Below, in pieces: positions 1-8,390 of a stretch of 64,000 nt of DNA. The translations under genes and the position numbers were made by a program. Source of the stretch: Fibrobacter sp. (GTDB lineage: Bacteria > Fibrobacterota > Fibrobacteria > Fibrobacterales > Fibrobacteraceae); the NCBI GenBank assembly GCA_024398935.1, contig JAKSIH010000013.1, positions 1 through 64,000 of the forward strand, written 5' to 3'. The notes below the pieces were generated by a model. It saw only the letters and a list, made by a program, of their open reading frames with translations, ran no database searches and had not been told where the DNA came from. Numbering within the stretch: the stretch's first letter is position 1; the number at the start of each line of letters is the position of its first letter.

Positions 1-112
1 GCTGTTGAGAATAATGCGTAAGGCGAGTGCCGCGACGGGGTGCTTGCATCCCGGCATGGCCGAGCCGCAGCATTTTCTGCTGACCCGACGCACTTCACCT
101 GCTGTTGAGAAT
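1..112. repeat. Dispersed intergenic repeat
   Basis: The 12-mer GCTGTTGAGAAT occurs at 1-12 and again at 101-112. The stretch between carries the string CGTAAGGCGAGTG, then GGTGCTTGCA and CGAGCCGCAG with ATTTTCT, in the same order as in the repeat block near 51490-51545. This marks a dispersed repeat family. The open frame running through it is not treated as a gene. A TGGTGTTG / CAACACCA inverted repeat follows (about 112-119 and 140-147), just upstream of the regulator gene at 197. Confidence 0.6.
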
Positions 113-196
113 TGGTGTTGTAAATTCGGCAACGGAAGTTCAACACCATCAACGATTTGTAACATTTTCTTATCTTTGTCTATGTAAATTATAGAT

Positions 197-1054
197 ATGC
201 CTGAAGTATTAGAATACCTAGAATACCGTGAATTTTTGAGAGATTGGTTTGTCGAGACGAAGAAGGACAATCCCTTCACCTCTTACCGCTATCTCGGCCA
301 GAAGACCGGCGTGGACCCCGCCTGGCTTGTTCGCGTATTCCAGAAAGAAGGCCACCTGAACGAGGGCACCCTGCCGGTGTTCATCCGCCTGTGCGGTCTG
401 GACGACCGTCGCGCCGAATACTTCAAGACCCTTTACCGCTTTAACAAGACCAAGGCAAAGCAGGCTCTTTCCGAGCTGTACTACCGCCTTATGGAACTGC
501 GCTCCCTGGAAACCCGCGTGCTTTCCACGCCGGAACTTTCCTACTTCGGAAGCTGGGCCTGCGCAGCCCTGCGCGCCCTCATCGGCATTACCAAGGACAC
601 CAGCGACATTAGCAAGCTGGGTTCCAACCTGACTCCCGCCATCTCCCAGGACGAAGCCCGCAACGCCCTTGGCGTCATGAAGCAGCTGGGCCTCGTGGTC
701 CCCGACGGAAACGGCGGCTGGAACATCACCGACCAGATTATCAGTACCGGCGGCGAAGTCAAGAGCACCGCCGTCCGCGACTTCCATAGGCGTACCCTGG
801 AGCTGGCCCTGGAATCCATCGACCGACACAAACCCGACGATCGCGACATTTCCAGCGTGGTTTTCACCGCAGACGAGTCCGACCTTCCGGAAATCCGCCA
901 CAAAATCGAGGAATTTCGCCGCGGGCTCCTGCAGTTTGCCCGCAAGAGCGAACGCGCCGACCGCGTCTACGCCCTGAATATTTCCATGTTCCCCCTCTCC
1001 AACAAGGTGGAAGACCCTTGTACAGGTTCTGAGCCGCCCAAAAAGGGGGAATAA
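197..1054 (+). CDS. TIGR02147/DUF4423 family protein, putative regulator
   Basis: This 285-residue protein belongs to the TIGR02147 family, which is expanded in Fibrobacter and also found in Bdellovibrio. The opening VLEYLEYREFLRDWF is the usual family start. Residues 25-75 read as an XRE-like helix-turn-helix (SYRYLGQKTGVDPAWLVRVF). The C-terminus has the family pattern in which a VFTADESDLPEIRHKIEEFRR helix region is followed by DRVYALNISMFPLS. Its stop codon overlaps the start of the lipoprotein at 1054 by one base, so the two are translationally coupled. A role as a transcription regulator of the adjacent envelope genes is inferred from the fold and arrangement and has not been shown. Confidence 0.85.
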   Translation: MPEVLEYLEYREFLRDWFVETKKDNPFTSYRYLGQKTGVDPAWLVRVFQKEGHLNEGTLPVFIRLCGLDDRRAEYFKTLYRFNKTKAKQALSELYYRLMELRSLETRVLSTPELSYFGSWACAALRALIGITKDTSDISKLGSNLTPAISQDEARNALGVMKQLGLVVPDGNGGWNITDQIISTGGEVKSTAVRDFHRRTLELALESIDRHKPDDRDISSVVFTADESDLPEIRHKIEEFRRGLLQFARKSERADRVYALNISMFPLSNKVEDPCTGSEPPKKGE

Positions 1055-2355
1055 TGAAACTTTTCAGAGAATTTTTTTATTTTTCGGATGTGCACAAATT
1101 ACAAAGCAGAAAACTAAAGACGATCACGACGGCAGCCGCTCTCGGCCTTGGCCTCGGTCTTTCTGCATGTTCTGACAGCACAACAACTGCAGGTGGCGGC
1201 CCCTCCGGCACAGAAGCCGGCAACGCCATTACCGCACAGATTTTTAATGCCGACAAGACTCCCGCCGCACACGCAAGAGTCAAGGTTATCGAAAGCGTAA
1301 GCCTCGATTCCCACACCGCCTACACTGCCGAAGCCGACAAGAACGGTCAGGTTACAGTCGAAGGCGTACCTAACGGCAACTACATTCTCGAGGCAAAGCA
1401 GGGCGCAAACGCACTGCAGATGAACATCCTCGTACACGACGAAGCGCTGGATCTTGGCGCAAGCAATCTGGAAAAGACCGTTACCGTTAGCGGTAGCGTA
1501 GACGCCGAAGGAACCATCAAGGTTCGCGGCCTGGACTACTCCGCTCCCGTGGTAGACGGCAAGTTCCAGCTGGATTCCCTGCCCGCAGGTCATCTGGACC
1601 TGGTGTTCATTCCCAAGGCCGCAGACGCAGATACCGCCAGCAGCTACATCCTGGTAGAAGCCGGCAAGAAGGCTACTGCAAGCACCTTCGCCAACGAAAG
1701 CAAGTCTCTATTGCTGGACGATTTTGAAGATGGCGACAACCAGCACCGTTTCGCCCCCATGTACTTCGGCCCCAGTGAAGGTGGCTGGTGGTACGTGGCC
1801 CATAGCAAGTCCGTCGTCGTGACCGAAGGGACCCAGTTCGTCAAGTACACCAACAGCAACGAAGAAGAAGTCCCCCTCATGACCAAGGACAGCGATGGCA
1901 ACACCGCTTTCCACATGGTTCTCGATTACGATTCCCTGAGACATCTGAACTACGACGCAGACGACAAGCGTACCGGCTGGGCCTGGGCCAACATGGGCTT
2001 TGCCTTAGGCAGCAACGACAAGTCCATTTGCTACGACCTGACCTCTGCAACTGCCATCCGGTTCAGAGCCAAGGGTAACGGCAACCTGAACTTCCTGCTG
2101 GTGGACGAATCCCACAAGACCGAGACCTTTGACGGCAAGATCGCGACAAGCAATTTCACGCTTCTCGAAGACTGGAACACCTTGACCATCGATTTCGCCG
2201 GCATCGTTGACGAAAGGGCCGGCAGCCTGTCCTGCGTAACGCTCATCTCCTGGGAAGTCACCGGCGAAAAGAATGCCGAAGTCTGGATCGACGACGTGGA
2301 ACTCCTGGACGCAGATCGCGGCAGCATCTGGAAGACCGAGCCCTGGAACAAGTAA
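1054..2355 (+). CDS. Lipoprotein with carboxypeptidase-regulatory-like and C-terminal CBM-like domains
   Basis: The protein has 433 residues. A long N-terminal leader ends in LGLGLSACSD, a lipobox with the acylated cysteine near residue 39. Residues 55-190 form one or two carboxypeptidase-regulatory-like beta sandwiches (for example GQVTVEGVPNGNYILEA and GKFQLDSLPAGHLDLVF). From about residue 220 the protein resembles CBM11/CIA30-like jelly rolls (LLDDFEDGDNQHRF start, WIDDVELLD end), a fold often used to bind glycans. It overlaps the TIGR02147 gene before it and the TrmB-like gene after it by one base each. Glycan binding is inference from the fold. Confidence 0.75.
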   Translation: MKLFREFFYFSDVHKLQSRKLKTITTAAALGLGLGLSACSDSTTTAGGGPSGTEAGNAITAQIFNADKTPAAHARVKVIESVSLDSHTAYTAEADKNGQVTVEGVPNGNYILEAKQGANALQMNILVHDEALDLGASNLEKTVTVSGSVDAEGTIKVRGLDYSAPVVDGKFQLDSLPAGHLDLVFIPKAADADTASSYILVEAGKKATASTFANESKSLLLDDFEDGDNQHRFAPMYFGPSEGGWWYVAHSKSVVVTEGTQFVKYTNSNEEEVPLMTKDSDGNTAFHMVLDYDSLRHLNYDADDKRTGWAWANMGFALGSNDKSICYDLTSATAIRFRAKGNGNLNFLLVDESHKTETFDGKIATSNFTLLEDWNTLTIDFAGIVDERAGSLSCVTLISWEVTGEKNAEVWIDDVELLDADRGSIWKTEPWNK

Positions 2356-3344
2356 TGGCTGATTCCAGCGTCCGCGCCGTTACAACCAACCAGACCGACA
2401 TTTATAAAAACCTTGAACAGGTGGTTCGCAAGTATGCGGCCACCCGTTTTTTACGCCCCGTCGCAGACCATACCCGCGAGGCCTTTGAAAGCGCAAAAGA
2501 GTTCGTCCGAAAATTTTACGCATCGGAAAACTCGGCTCAGCAAGACCCCCAAGCAACGCCGAGGGGAGATGCCGGCGCCCCGACAGGTTCGGCGACCTTA
2601 ATTGCCAGCGCCTCGGCAAGTTCCCCGAGCAACGCCGAGGGGAGCCTTCCCGCAAGCTATTGCGTCATCCTGGACTCCGGCTGCGGCACCGGCGAAAGTA
2701 CACTGCACTTGGCCCGCAAGTTTCCTGGCGTTCCCGTCATAGGAATCGACAAGTCCGCCATGCGCCTGAACAAGGCAGGAAACATCCACCAGCTGCGCCA
2801 TGCAACGTCCCCCTGGAGGGAGGAACGACCGATAGGTTCCAAGAATGGAGTGCAACAAAACCAGGGAGAAAATTCTGCAGAGCCCGCATCGAGCGCCCTC
2901 GGCGCCCCTCCCGCAAACGCATTCTGGGTCCGGGCGGAACTGCTGGACTTCTGGAAGCTCGCCCTGGAAGAAGTTCAGGCTGGCCGCTGGCAGGTGCTGC
3001 ACCACGCCGTCTATTACCCCAATCCCTGGCCCAAGGAAAGCGAAGCCACCCGCAGGTTCCACCTGCATCCCATCTTTCCCACCCTGATGGCATTAAGCAG
3101 CACCACCGAACTGCGGACCAACTGGGAGATTTACGCCCGGGAATTTGCGGAAGCCGCCCGCATCCTCCAGAGTGAAACCACCGGCGCGGAACCCAACCTG
3201 AACAACGCCGACGCAACAACTCGCGGCAAAATAAAACCAGCAATCTCCTGCGAACCTTTCGCCCCGCTCCATCCGGAAACTGCCTTCGAGCGCAAGTACA
3301 AAGAAGCCCGCCAGCAGCTGTGGCGGGTCCTCATAAAATTTTAA
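2355..3344 (+). CDS. trmB: TrmB-like tRNA (guanine-N7-)-methyltransferase with in-frame repeat insertions
   Basis: TrmB methylates G46 of tRNA using S-adenosylmethionine. The SAM motif is visible at residues 105-133 (DSGCGTGESTLHLARKFPG, then GIDKS). The family motif YYPNPWPKESEATRRFHLHP follows near 220-239, and TNWEIYAREF near 255-264. The protein is 329 residues, about 100 longer than typical. The excess lies in low-complexity A/S/P/G-rich segments at about 58-98 and 150-187. The first is encoded by DNA matching a dispersed intergenic repeat seen again at 4930-4996. It is the last gene of the operon starting at 197. Whether the insertions are tolerated is unknown. Confidence 0.75.
   Translation: MADSSVRAVTTNQTDIYKNLEQVVRKYAATRFLRPVADHTREAFESAKEFVRKFYASENSAQQDPQATPRGDAGAPTGSATLIASASASSPSNAEGSLPASYCVILDSGCGTGESTLHLARKFPGVPVIGIDKSAMRLNKAGNIHQLRHATSPWREERPIGSKNGVQQNQGENSAEPASSALGAPPANAFWVRAELLDFWKLALEEVQAGRWQVLHHAVYYPNPWPKESEATRRFHLHPIFPTLMALSSTTELRTNWEIYAREFAEAARILQSETTGAEPNLNNADATTRGKIKPAISCEPFAPLHPETAFERKYKEARQQLWRVLIKF
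2526..2655 (+). repeat. Dispersed repeat inserted in frame in the TrmB-like gene
   Basis: The segment carries two copies of a GCAACGCCGAGGGG module, a CCGACAGGTTCGGCGACCTT string and AAGTTCCCCGAGCAACGCCG. The intergenic repeat at 4930-4996 has the same strings in the same order with few changes. The open frame is kept through the whole segment. Confidence 0.7.
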
Positions 3345-3533
3345 ATCGGCATTTTGGCGGGGTCCCGGAACAAAAAGCATCTCTAGCCCCGCTATTTCGC
3401 AATATTGTTCTAAATCAACGATCAGATTTTTTCCAAAAAGCCGCTGCATTCTCCTCTTTTCAGCGATAATTCGTCGCGCGGTCCCCTAAAAGAGCACTCT
3501 TCCCGCCACTGAACAACATACAACATAACAAAA

Positions 3534-3574
3534 AAGCGGGGTTCCACGCACATTTTCACGCAAAACCCCGCCTT
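3534..3574. terminator. Bidirectional terminator
   Basis: The stem GCGGGGTT / AACCCCGC has an A-rich left flank and T-rich right flank. It lies between the convergent TrmB-like gene and the lipoprotein gene at 3603. Confidence 0.75.
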
Positions 3575-3602
3575 TTCCGCAATTTAGCCTTAGCCGCAAA
3601 AT

Positions 3603-4823
3603 CTAGAACTTGCGATCCTTGATCCAGTTCAGGAATCCCTTGGTGCTGCGGGTGAATTTCACTTCCAGTTCCGCGCCGTCCCTGACGATGAATTCCGTCA
3701 GGCCGTACTTGGTGCCGTTATCGGCCCAGTCGTAGGTATAGCCCATACGCGTCCAGATCGCATTGCCGTCGCGGTTCATCGCAGTTCCCGTCTCCTTGAA
3801 CCACTTCTTGAACCACACTGCATTTTCACTCTGGTCTTCTTCAAGTGCGCCGGAGAAGGCGGCGTTCATCACCACATCGCCCACTTCGGGAATGTATGCC
3901 GGACGCATCACATCCTTGATGTTCGCCCAATACACGGTAAAGTAACCTGCATCAAAATCCGGGGACTTGCCAAATAGCTGCTTCAGTCGCAGATTCCAGT
4001 TGGTCACCTTGCCCTCGTTTTCCTGGAACCACTTGAGGAATTCCTTGTCGGCAAAAGCCCACATCACTTCGTCCGCCTTCACGACGGAGCCATCGCGGAA
4101 CTTGTCCGGATCATTATGCCAGGTCACCAGCACCACCTGGGAGTTGTCGCCGCTGGTCTGGGCCTTGTCGGACTTGCCATCCAGAGCTACCAGCGGGTAG
4201 GCGCTTTCCGCAGTCATCTCCTTGGCGTCCTTCAGGGCGGCCGCATAAAGTTCCCGATTCAGGGAGTCCTTATCTACGAAAGACACCGTATTTCCCTTGG
4301 TGTCGATGACATCGCAATAAGGCACATCGCCATACTTCAGCGCCACCTCGTTCTGCATAAACTGTTCTTCCAGCAGGTCCTCGTTATGGGAGAACAGGTT
4401 GTCGTTTTCCAGGAAGGAAATCACGATCTTGCAGAAACCCGATTCCGGCACCTTCACCGCAACGGGGAAAGCCTTCTTGCCGTTATCAGCGGTATCCAGT
4501 ACCAGGCGGTTCTCCTCGTTGTTGCAAGTGTACTCGTAAGAATACAGCGTCGCAAGGCCCGGCTTCAGCTCGGTTACAAACAAATTATCCTGTTCACTAC
4601 TCCAGCTCGGCTTTACCAGAGTCTTCGCGTCACCCAGAGTCATGTACTGAGGCGCAATGTCGGAGCAATAAAAGGCCGCCTGGCGGAACACGCCTATGAC
4701 ACCCGTCTTGTCCTTAAAAGTTTCTGGCTTACTGACCTTGTTTCCACCGGCGCAGCCCACCATAGATACCATCGCGGCTGTAACCGCAGAAAAACCTAAG
4801 ACACTCTTGAAAATTTTATTCAT
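3603..4823 (-). CDS. Lipoprotein of unknown function
   Basis: The start is set at MNKIFKSVLGFSAVTAAMV, giving 406 residues with a lipobox at VSMVGCAG (cysteine near residue 24). A longer open frame upstream only reads through a dispersed repeat. An AAGGCGG motif precedes the chosen start. The rest has no recognised domain. It is rich in aromatic residues and contains an ESAYPLVALDGKS segment and a C-terminal stretch TRMGYTYDWADNGTKYGLTEF. It is probably a periplasm-facing or surface lipoprotein. It is transcribed on its own, convergent with the TrmB operon and divergent from the FISUMP gene at 5130. Confidence 0.7.
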   Translation of the reverse strand: MNKIFKSVLGFSAVTAAMVSMVGCAGGNKVSKPETFKDKTGVIGVFRQAAFYCSDIAPQYMTLGDAKTLVKPSWSSEQDNLFVTELKPGLATLYSYEYTCNNEENRLVLDTADNGKKAFPVAVKVPESGFCKIVISFLENDNLFSHNEDLLEEQFMQNEVALKYGDVPYCDVIDTKGNTVSFVDKDSLNRELYAAALKDAKEMTAESAYPLVALDGKSDKAQTSGDNSQVVLVTWHNDPDKFRDGSVVKADEVMWAFADKEFLKWFQENEGKVTNWNLRLKQLFGKSPDFDAGYFTVYWANIKDVMRPAYIPEVGDVVMNAAFSGALEEDQSENAVWFKKWFKETGTAMNRDGNAIWTRMGYTYDWADNGTKYGLTEFIVRDGAELEVKFTRSTKGFLNWIKDRKF

Positions 4824-4877
4824 CTTTGTCCGCCTTGTAAATCCATCGGAAATATAGAAAGAGCGTGCACATCCATA

Positions 4878-5000
4878 AGTTCCCCGAGTGTGGTTCAACA
4901 GGCTCACCAACCTGAGCGCAACCAAGGGGTACGCCGGTACCTCGACAAGCTCGGCGACCTTCAACCCGCAAGTTCCCCGAGCAGCGCCGAGGGGCGCATT
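4878..5000. repeat. Dispersed repeat cluster between divergent genes
   Basis: Three related modules follow each other: AGTTCCCCGAGTGTGGTTC, then CAACAGGCTCACCAACCTGAG, then CTCGACAAGCTCGGCGACCT with AAGTTCCCCGAGCAGCGCC. Similar pieces occur at 2576-2645, 6238-6262 and 39484-39506. They look like REP-type repeats with short inverted repeats around TCGAC/GCTCGG. Confidence 0.65.
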
Positions 5001-5129
5001 CAATTATTTTCTTTATCTTACATTTTCATCACTATTTTTGACGGTTATCACTTGCAATTCTCCCAAAAATGGGTATCTTTACCATTAAATATGTTAACTC
5101 CGGCATGTCCGGTTAAAAGGAGACTTAAT

Positions 5130-6176
5130 ATGAAGATGGGTAAATTTGGCTTTGCCGCACTCGCTCTTACCGCTGCATTTGGCCTCACCGCTTGCGGTGA
5201 CGATTCCTCCAGCAGCCCTTCCGATTCTGGCGACGATACCGTCGTCTATAAGACCAAGGAAGACCTTCCCAAGGATTGCAAGAAGGGCGACGCAGCCCAG
5301 GTCGGCAAGACCAAGTACCGCTGCAATGCCGACAGCGAATGGATTGAAGACGTCGCTGACGAAGGCTCCAACAGCGAAGGCGACGAAAACCAGACTACCC
5401 TCAGCGAAGGCAGCCTCCCCAACGGTCTCGTGATTATCGGCCACCAGGTATGGGCCGGTCAGAACCTGAACGTGAAGGAAGACAAGGATGGCAATTCCAT
5501 CGGTCGCTGCTATAAAGACAAGGAATCTTACTGCGAAACCTACGGCCGCTTGTACACCTGGATCGAATCCATGCAGGTGAGCAGCGAATATGCCGAAGCA
5601 ACCGTAGAACCGGGCGTGGTAAAGAAAAACCACCAGGGTATCTGCCCCGACGGCTTCCATATTCCTACCGGTAACGACTGGGATAACCTGATAAATTATG
5701 TTAATTCCACCAAGGCTGCTGCCGGTTACCGCACTAAGAATGATATGAGCGATAATGCAGATGTCGGCGGTGCCCTCCTCCGTTCCACCACCTATGACGC
5801 AAACGATGTAAAGCTCTGGTCTGACGCAGAAGGTTCTGTTCCTGCTGTTGACGCCTTCGGCATGATGCTTGTCGGTTCCGGCTACGGCCGTAGCTCCGAA
5901 GACTGCCAGTATGACGAAGAAAAGGAAGAAGATGTCTGCACCATCAAGTGGGAATACAATAATTTGAACGAAGAAGCAACCTACTTTACCACTTCTGACG
6001 AAGATAACGCTGCTGATATCGTTTACTTCACTTGGGATGCAGCCTACCACCATACCGACTGGCACTACAAGAATGAACTTTCCTTCCCCGTCCGCTGCAT
6101 CATGAACATGACTGCAGAAGAATATGTAAAGACCGACGAATACAAGGGTCTCGACATCGAAATCAACATCAAGTAA
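5130..6176 (+). CDS. FISUMP-domain lipoprotein
   Basis: FISUMP (TIGR02145) is the Fibrobacter succinogenes major paralogous domain. The start MKMGKFGFAALALTAAFGLTACG has an AAAAGGAG ribosome binding site seven bases upstream, giving 348 residues. The lipobox cysteine is near residue 23, followed by a D/S-rich linker. The domain covers about residues 100-330: IIGHQVWAGQNLNV, YGRLYTW, CPDGFHIPTGNDWDNLINYV and the terminal SFPVRCI. The fold is related to the FGE/SUMF1-like and C-type-lectin-like proteins. The biological role of the family is not established; display on the cell surface is likely. A terminator follows directly. Confidence 0.88.
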   Translation: MKMGKFGFAALALTAAFGLTACGDDSSSSPSDSGDDTVVYKTKEDLPKDCKKGDAAQVGKTKYRCNADSEWIEDVADEGSNSEGDENQTTLSEGSLPNGLVIIGHQVWAGQNLNVKEDKDGNSIGRCYKDKESYCETYGRLYTWIESMQVSSEYAEATVEPGVVKKNHQGICPDGFHIPTGNDWDNLINYVNSTKAAAGYRTKNDMSDNADVGGALLRSTTYDANDVKLWSDAEGSVPAVDAFGMMLVGSGYGRSSEDCQYDEEKEEDVCTIKWEYNNLNEEATYFTTSDEDNAADIVYFTWDAAYHHTDWHYKNELSFPVRCIMNMTAEEYVKTDEYKGLDIEINIK

Positions 6177-6195
6177 TCCAGATATTTCTTGATAC

Positions 6196-6236
6196 AAGAA
6201 GCCTCCCGCAGTTTAACTGCAGGAGGCCTTCTTTTT
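6196..6236 (+). terminator. Rho-independent terminator
   Basis: The GAAGCCTCC...GGAGGCCTTC type hairpin, with inner pairs GCAG/CTGC, is followed by TTTTTT directly after the FISUMP gene. Confidence 0.8.
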
Positions 6237-6259
6237 TCACCTCGGCAAGCTCGGTGACC

Positions 6260-7378
6260 CTAATTCAGATTTTCAAAAAATTTCTTTAACCCGCTGGAAT
6301 CGCCGGTTCTCCAGAAGCCCTTAGGCTCCAAATTCACCCCGTTCTGGAGAGGCGCCTTGATCAGTGCATTGTACTGGCCGTTGACCACCCACAATTCCAT
6401 TTCAGGTACGGAGTCCCTATACAGCACCATCTTGGCATCGAGACGATACCGCTGGTCCCCCCATCGGGCAAAAGTTTCCAGGGCAGTCTCCTTCAGCAGA
6501 TTACCGAACGACTTCATCTGATTTTCGTCGAGAGTAACCGTCTTAAGCACGGGGCGGTCAAGTCCCTGAACCGAGGAATCGTAAAACAGAACTTCACCGC
6601 GATTCCAGTTCTTGAACTGGTCGCTCAAGGGTTCGCCCACCGCCGTATCTGCAGGCATGATCATTTCCGACAAGGCATTCAAGGCATGGCGAGTAACGCT
6701 ATCCAAATCCTTCGTCACGTCTTCCCTCACTACGGGAACCGTATCCTGCTTTACCTTCTTGCGCTTGGCTCCAAATTCCGGCATGGTCAATACAGGTCTC
6801 TGGTTTTCGGCGGGGTTCTCCAGCGATTCATTTTCATCACTTTCGACACTTCCCTGGCAAGCCTGGAACTGCACTCCCGAAGATTTCAGGAACTTGTTCA
6901 CCTTCGCCATATTGGTCCGCTTCCAGTAACCGGTTCTACCCCCCATTTTCACGAAGGTATCGCCACTGGACTGGTTGGGCATCCAGACGCCGCGACCGCC
7001 TTCCTGGCCAATGCGATCCGTCAGGCGGAACTCTCCCACCAGAACCGTATCGCGGTAAAATTCCAGACGGGCGCCCTCCTTGCAATTTTCCGCAAAAGAT
7101 TCCTGTTCACTCCAATCGCCCTTAAGCTTCAGGAGCTGCACCAGATTCAGGTACCGTCGACCGCTAATGACCTGGCGGCGTTCCTCCTTGCCCAACCCCA
7201 CGGAAGCAACCATCACCATGTTGGCGCGACCGGCCACTTCCCAAAGCGTAAGCCTCTCCGCGGGAGCAGCCGTTTTCGTGTCGTCAACCGCCGGATTTTC
7301 CGCCCCCTGCCTTTTAACAAAGAGATACCCCAGGCCAATGACCACGGCCAAGACAAAAAGAATGATAAGCTTTTTCAT
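6260..7378 (-). CDS. Membrane-anchored protein of unknown function with two similar halves
   Basis: The protein has 372 residues, with a single N-terminal membrane segment (KKLIILFVLAVVIGLGYLFV) and no lipobox. Two regions share a pattern: residues 85-165 (LEFYRDTVLVGEFRLTDR, GVWMPNQ, KVNKFLKSS) and residues 300-372 (MVLYRDSVPEMELWVVNG, GFWRTGD, GLKKFFENLN). This suggests an internal duplication. The linker carries many charged residues and one CQGS cysteine. No known family is recognised. The stop codon abuts a short dispersed repeat (6238-6262). It is divergent from the small membrane protein at 7437. Confidence 0.6.
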   Translation of the reverse strand: MKKLIILFVLAVVIGLGYLFVKRQGAENPAVDDTKTAAPAERLTLWEVAGRANMVMVASVGLGKEERRQVISGRRYLNLVQLLKLKGDWSEQESFAENCKEGARLEFYRDTVLVGEFRLTDRIGQEGGRGVWMPNQSSGDTFVKMGGRTGYWKRTNMAKVNKFLKSSGVQFQACQGSVESDENESLENPAENQRPVLTMPEFGAKRKKVKQDTVPVVREDVTKDLDSVTRHALNALSEMIMPADTAVGEPLSDQFKNWNRGEVLFYDSSVQGLDRPVLKTVTLDENQMKSFGNLLKETALETFARWGDQRYRLDAKMVLYRDSVPEMELWVVNGQYNALIKAPLQNGVNLEPKGFWRTGDSSGLKKFFENLN

Positions 7379-7436
7379 GCCTCTAAAAATAACAATAAGC
7401 CAGGCAACGTTTGTATTTCACCGTTTGCATTTTTGT

Positions 7437-8003
7437 ATGTTTAAAATCATGAGCAGAATATTTTGGGGTTTAGTTCTTTTACTGTCTTTTGGACTCGCCC
7501 AGGCGCAGCTGGTCCCGAAGGGAATGGTCCTATCCGGCGATTCCCACGATTCAACCGCGACTTCAAGCGACATCGACTCGCCATCGACGGATTCAAGCGG
7601 TGTTAACAGCGTTGTTCCGCCTTTCGCCGCAGATTCCGATGAAGTATCCGTAGATTTAAAAAACATATCGCCCTTCCAGGCAGAAATCCTCGGCAAGTTC
7701 CAGCAGGACTACAATTACAATATGATGAAATCTGATGATTTCCATCGATACTCCAGAATCACTACCTGGAGTTCCATAGGGCTTATCCTGGCAGGTTTAA
7801 CCATGCTGGCAGTTGATGCCAACATCAATAGCCCTTGGTGCATCGGCGGCATATCGGCAATTAGCACAGGAGTTGCCGGCAATATCGTATCCTTTAGCTT
7901 TGACTTCGTGAGTCACGCCTATCGGGTCAAGGCAGGTAATGTCAGAAAGAACATGACCCAATACCTGCAGAACAATTTCTCGATTCCCATTATGCAGGAA
8001 TAA
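7437..8003 (+). CDS. Small membrane protein with signal peptide, unknown function
   Basis: The protein has 188 residues from the ATG at 7437. A second ATG at 7449 (MSRIFWGLVLLLSFGLAQAQ) is equally possible and neither has a clear ribosome binding site. The signal peptide ends near AQAQ. A serine/aspartate-rich stretch (STATSSDIDSPSTDSSG) follows, then a region that includes two hydrophobic segments (TTWSSIGLILAGLTMLAVDA and CIGGISAISTGVAGNIVSFSF). No family is recognised. A convergent terminator separates it from the gene at 8085. Confidence 0.6.
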   Translation: MFKIMSRIFWGLVLLLSFGLAQAQLVPKGMVLSGDSHDSTATSSDIDSPSTDSSGVNSVVPPFAADSDEVSVDLKNISPFQAEILGKFQQDYNYNMMKSDDFHRYSRITTWSSIGLILAGLTMLAVDANINSPWCIGGISAISTGVAGNIVSFSFDFVSHAYRVKAGNVRKNMTQYLQNNFSIPIMQE

Positions 8004-8040
8004 CCGCCAGGGAATAAATCCCACTACCAATTTTGTACGG

Positions 8041-8078
8041 AAAAAGCCCCCGCCGCGATGAAGCAGCAGGGGCTTTTA
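8041..8078. terminator. Bidirectional terminator
   Basis: The 9-bp stem AAAAGCCCC / GGGGCTTTT sits between the convergent genes ending at 8003 and 8085. Confidence 0.8.
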
Positions 8079-8084
8079 ACGGAG

Positions 8085-8390
8085 TTAAGTATTACACAGG
8101 CGGGTCCTGCGTTCACCGGACATTTCCGGATCCGGGAAGGAGACCACAAAGGAGGCTGCCTTCGCGCGAGCACTTGCAATGCGAGAATCCATCAGGCGGT
8201 CGTTTACGTCGCCCAGGCGCTGCTGAAGCAGTTCCATCTGGGCTTCCAGACGACAAACCTCCTGGTCACTCAAGGCGAAGCGACGAGTTTCCAGGCGATC
8301 CGCAATGCGGTCCAGGCCAGCAATGAGCATGCGGCGGCTATTCATGAGACGGGTTTCCTCTGCAACGAGGCGGTTCGTTTTCTTAGTCAT
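8085..8390 (-). CDS. Small coiled-coil protein, unknown function
   Basis: The protein has 101 residues, with AGGAG five bases before the start (8396-8400). The sequence is mostly charged helix with heptad-like leucines (LEAQMELLQQRLGDVNDRLMDSR), so a coiled coil is likely. It has no signal peptide or recognised domain. The 200 bases upstream are rich in hairpins and may be a structured leader. Confidence 0.55.
   Translation of the reverse strand: MTKKTNRLVAEETRLMNSRRMLIAGLDRIADRLETRRFALSDQEVCRLEAQMELLQQRLGDVNDRLMDSRIASARAKAASFVVSFPDPEMSGERRTRLCNT

Noticed and set aside
5-187. 60-codon open frame at the window start
   Set aside because: It lies within a dispersed repeat, has no ribosome binding site and no coding character.
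4824-5003. 60-residue N-terminal extension of the lipoprotein at 3603
   Set aside because: The extension reads through repeat DNA. The signal peptide with lipobox starts cleanly at 4823.
4890-5129. 80-residue N-terminal extension of the FISUMP protein
   Set aside because: It also reads through the repeat. A strong ribosome binding site and a lipoprotein signal mark the start at 5130.
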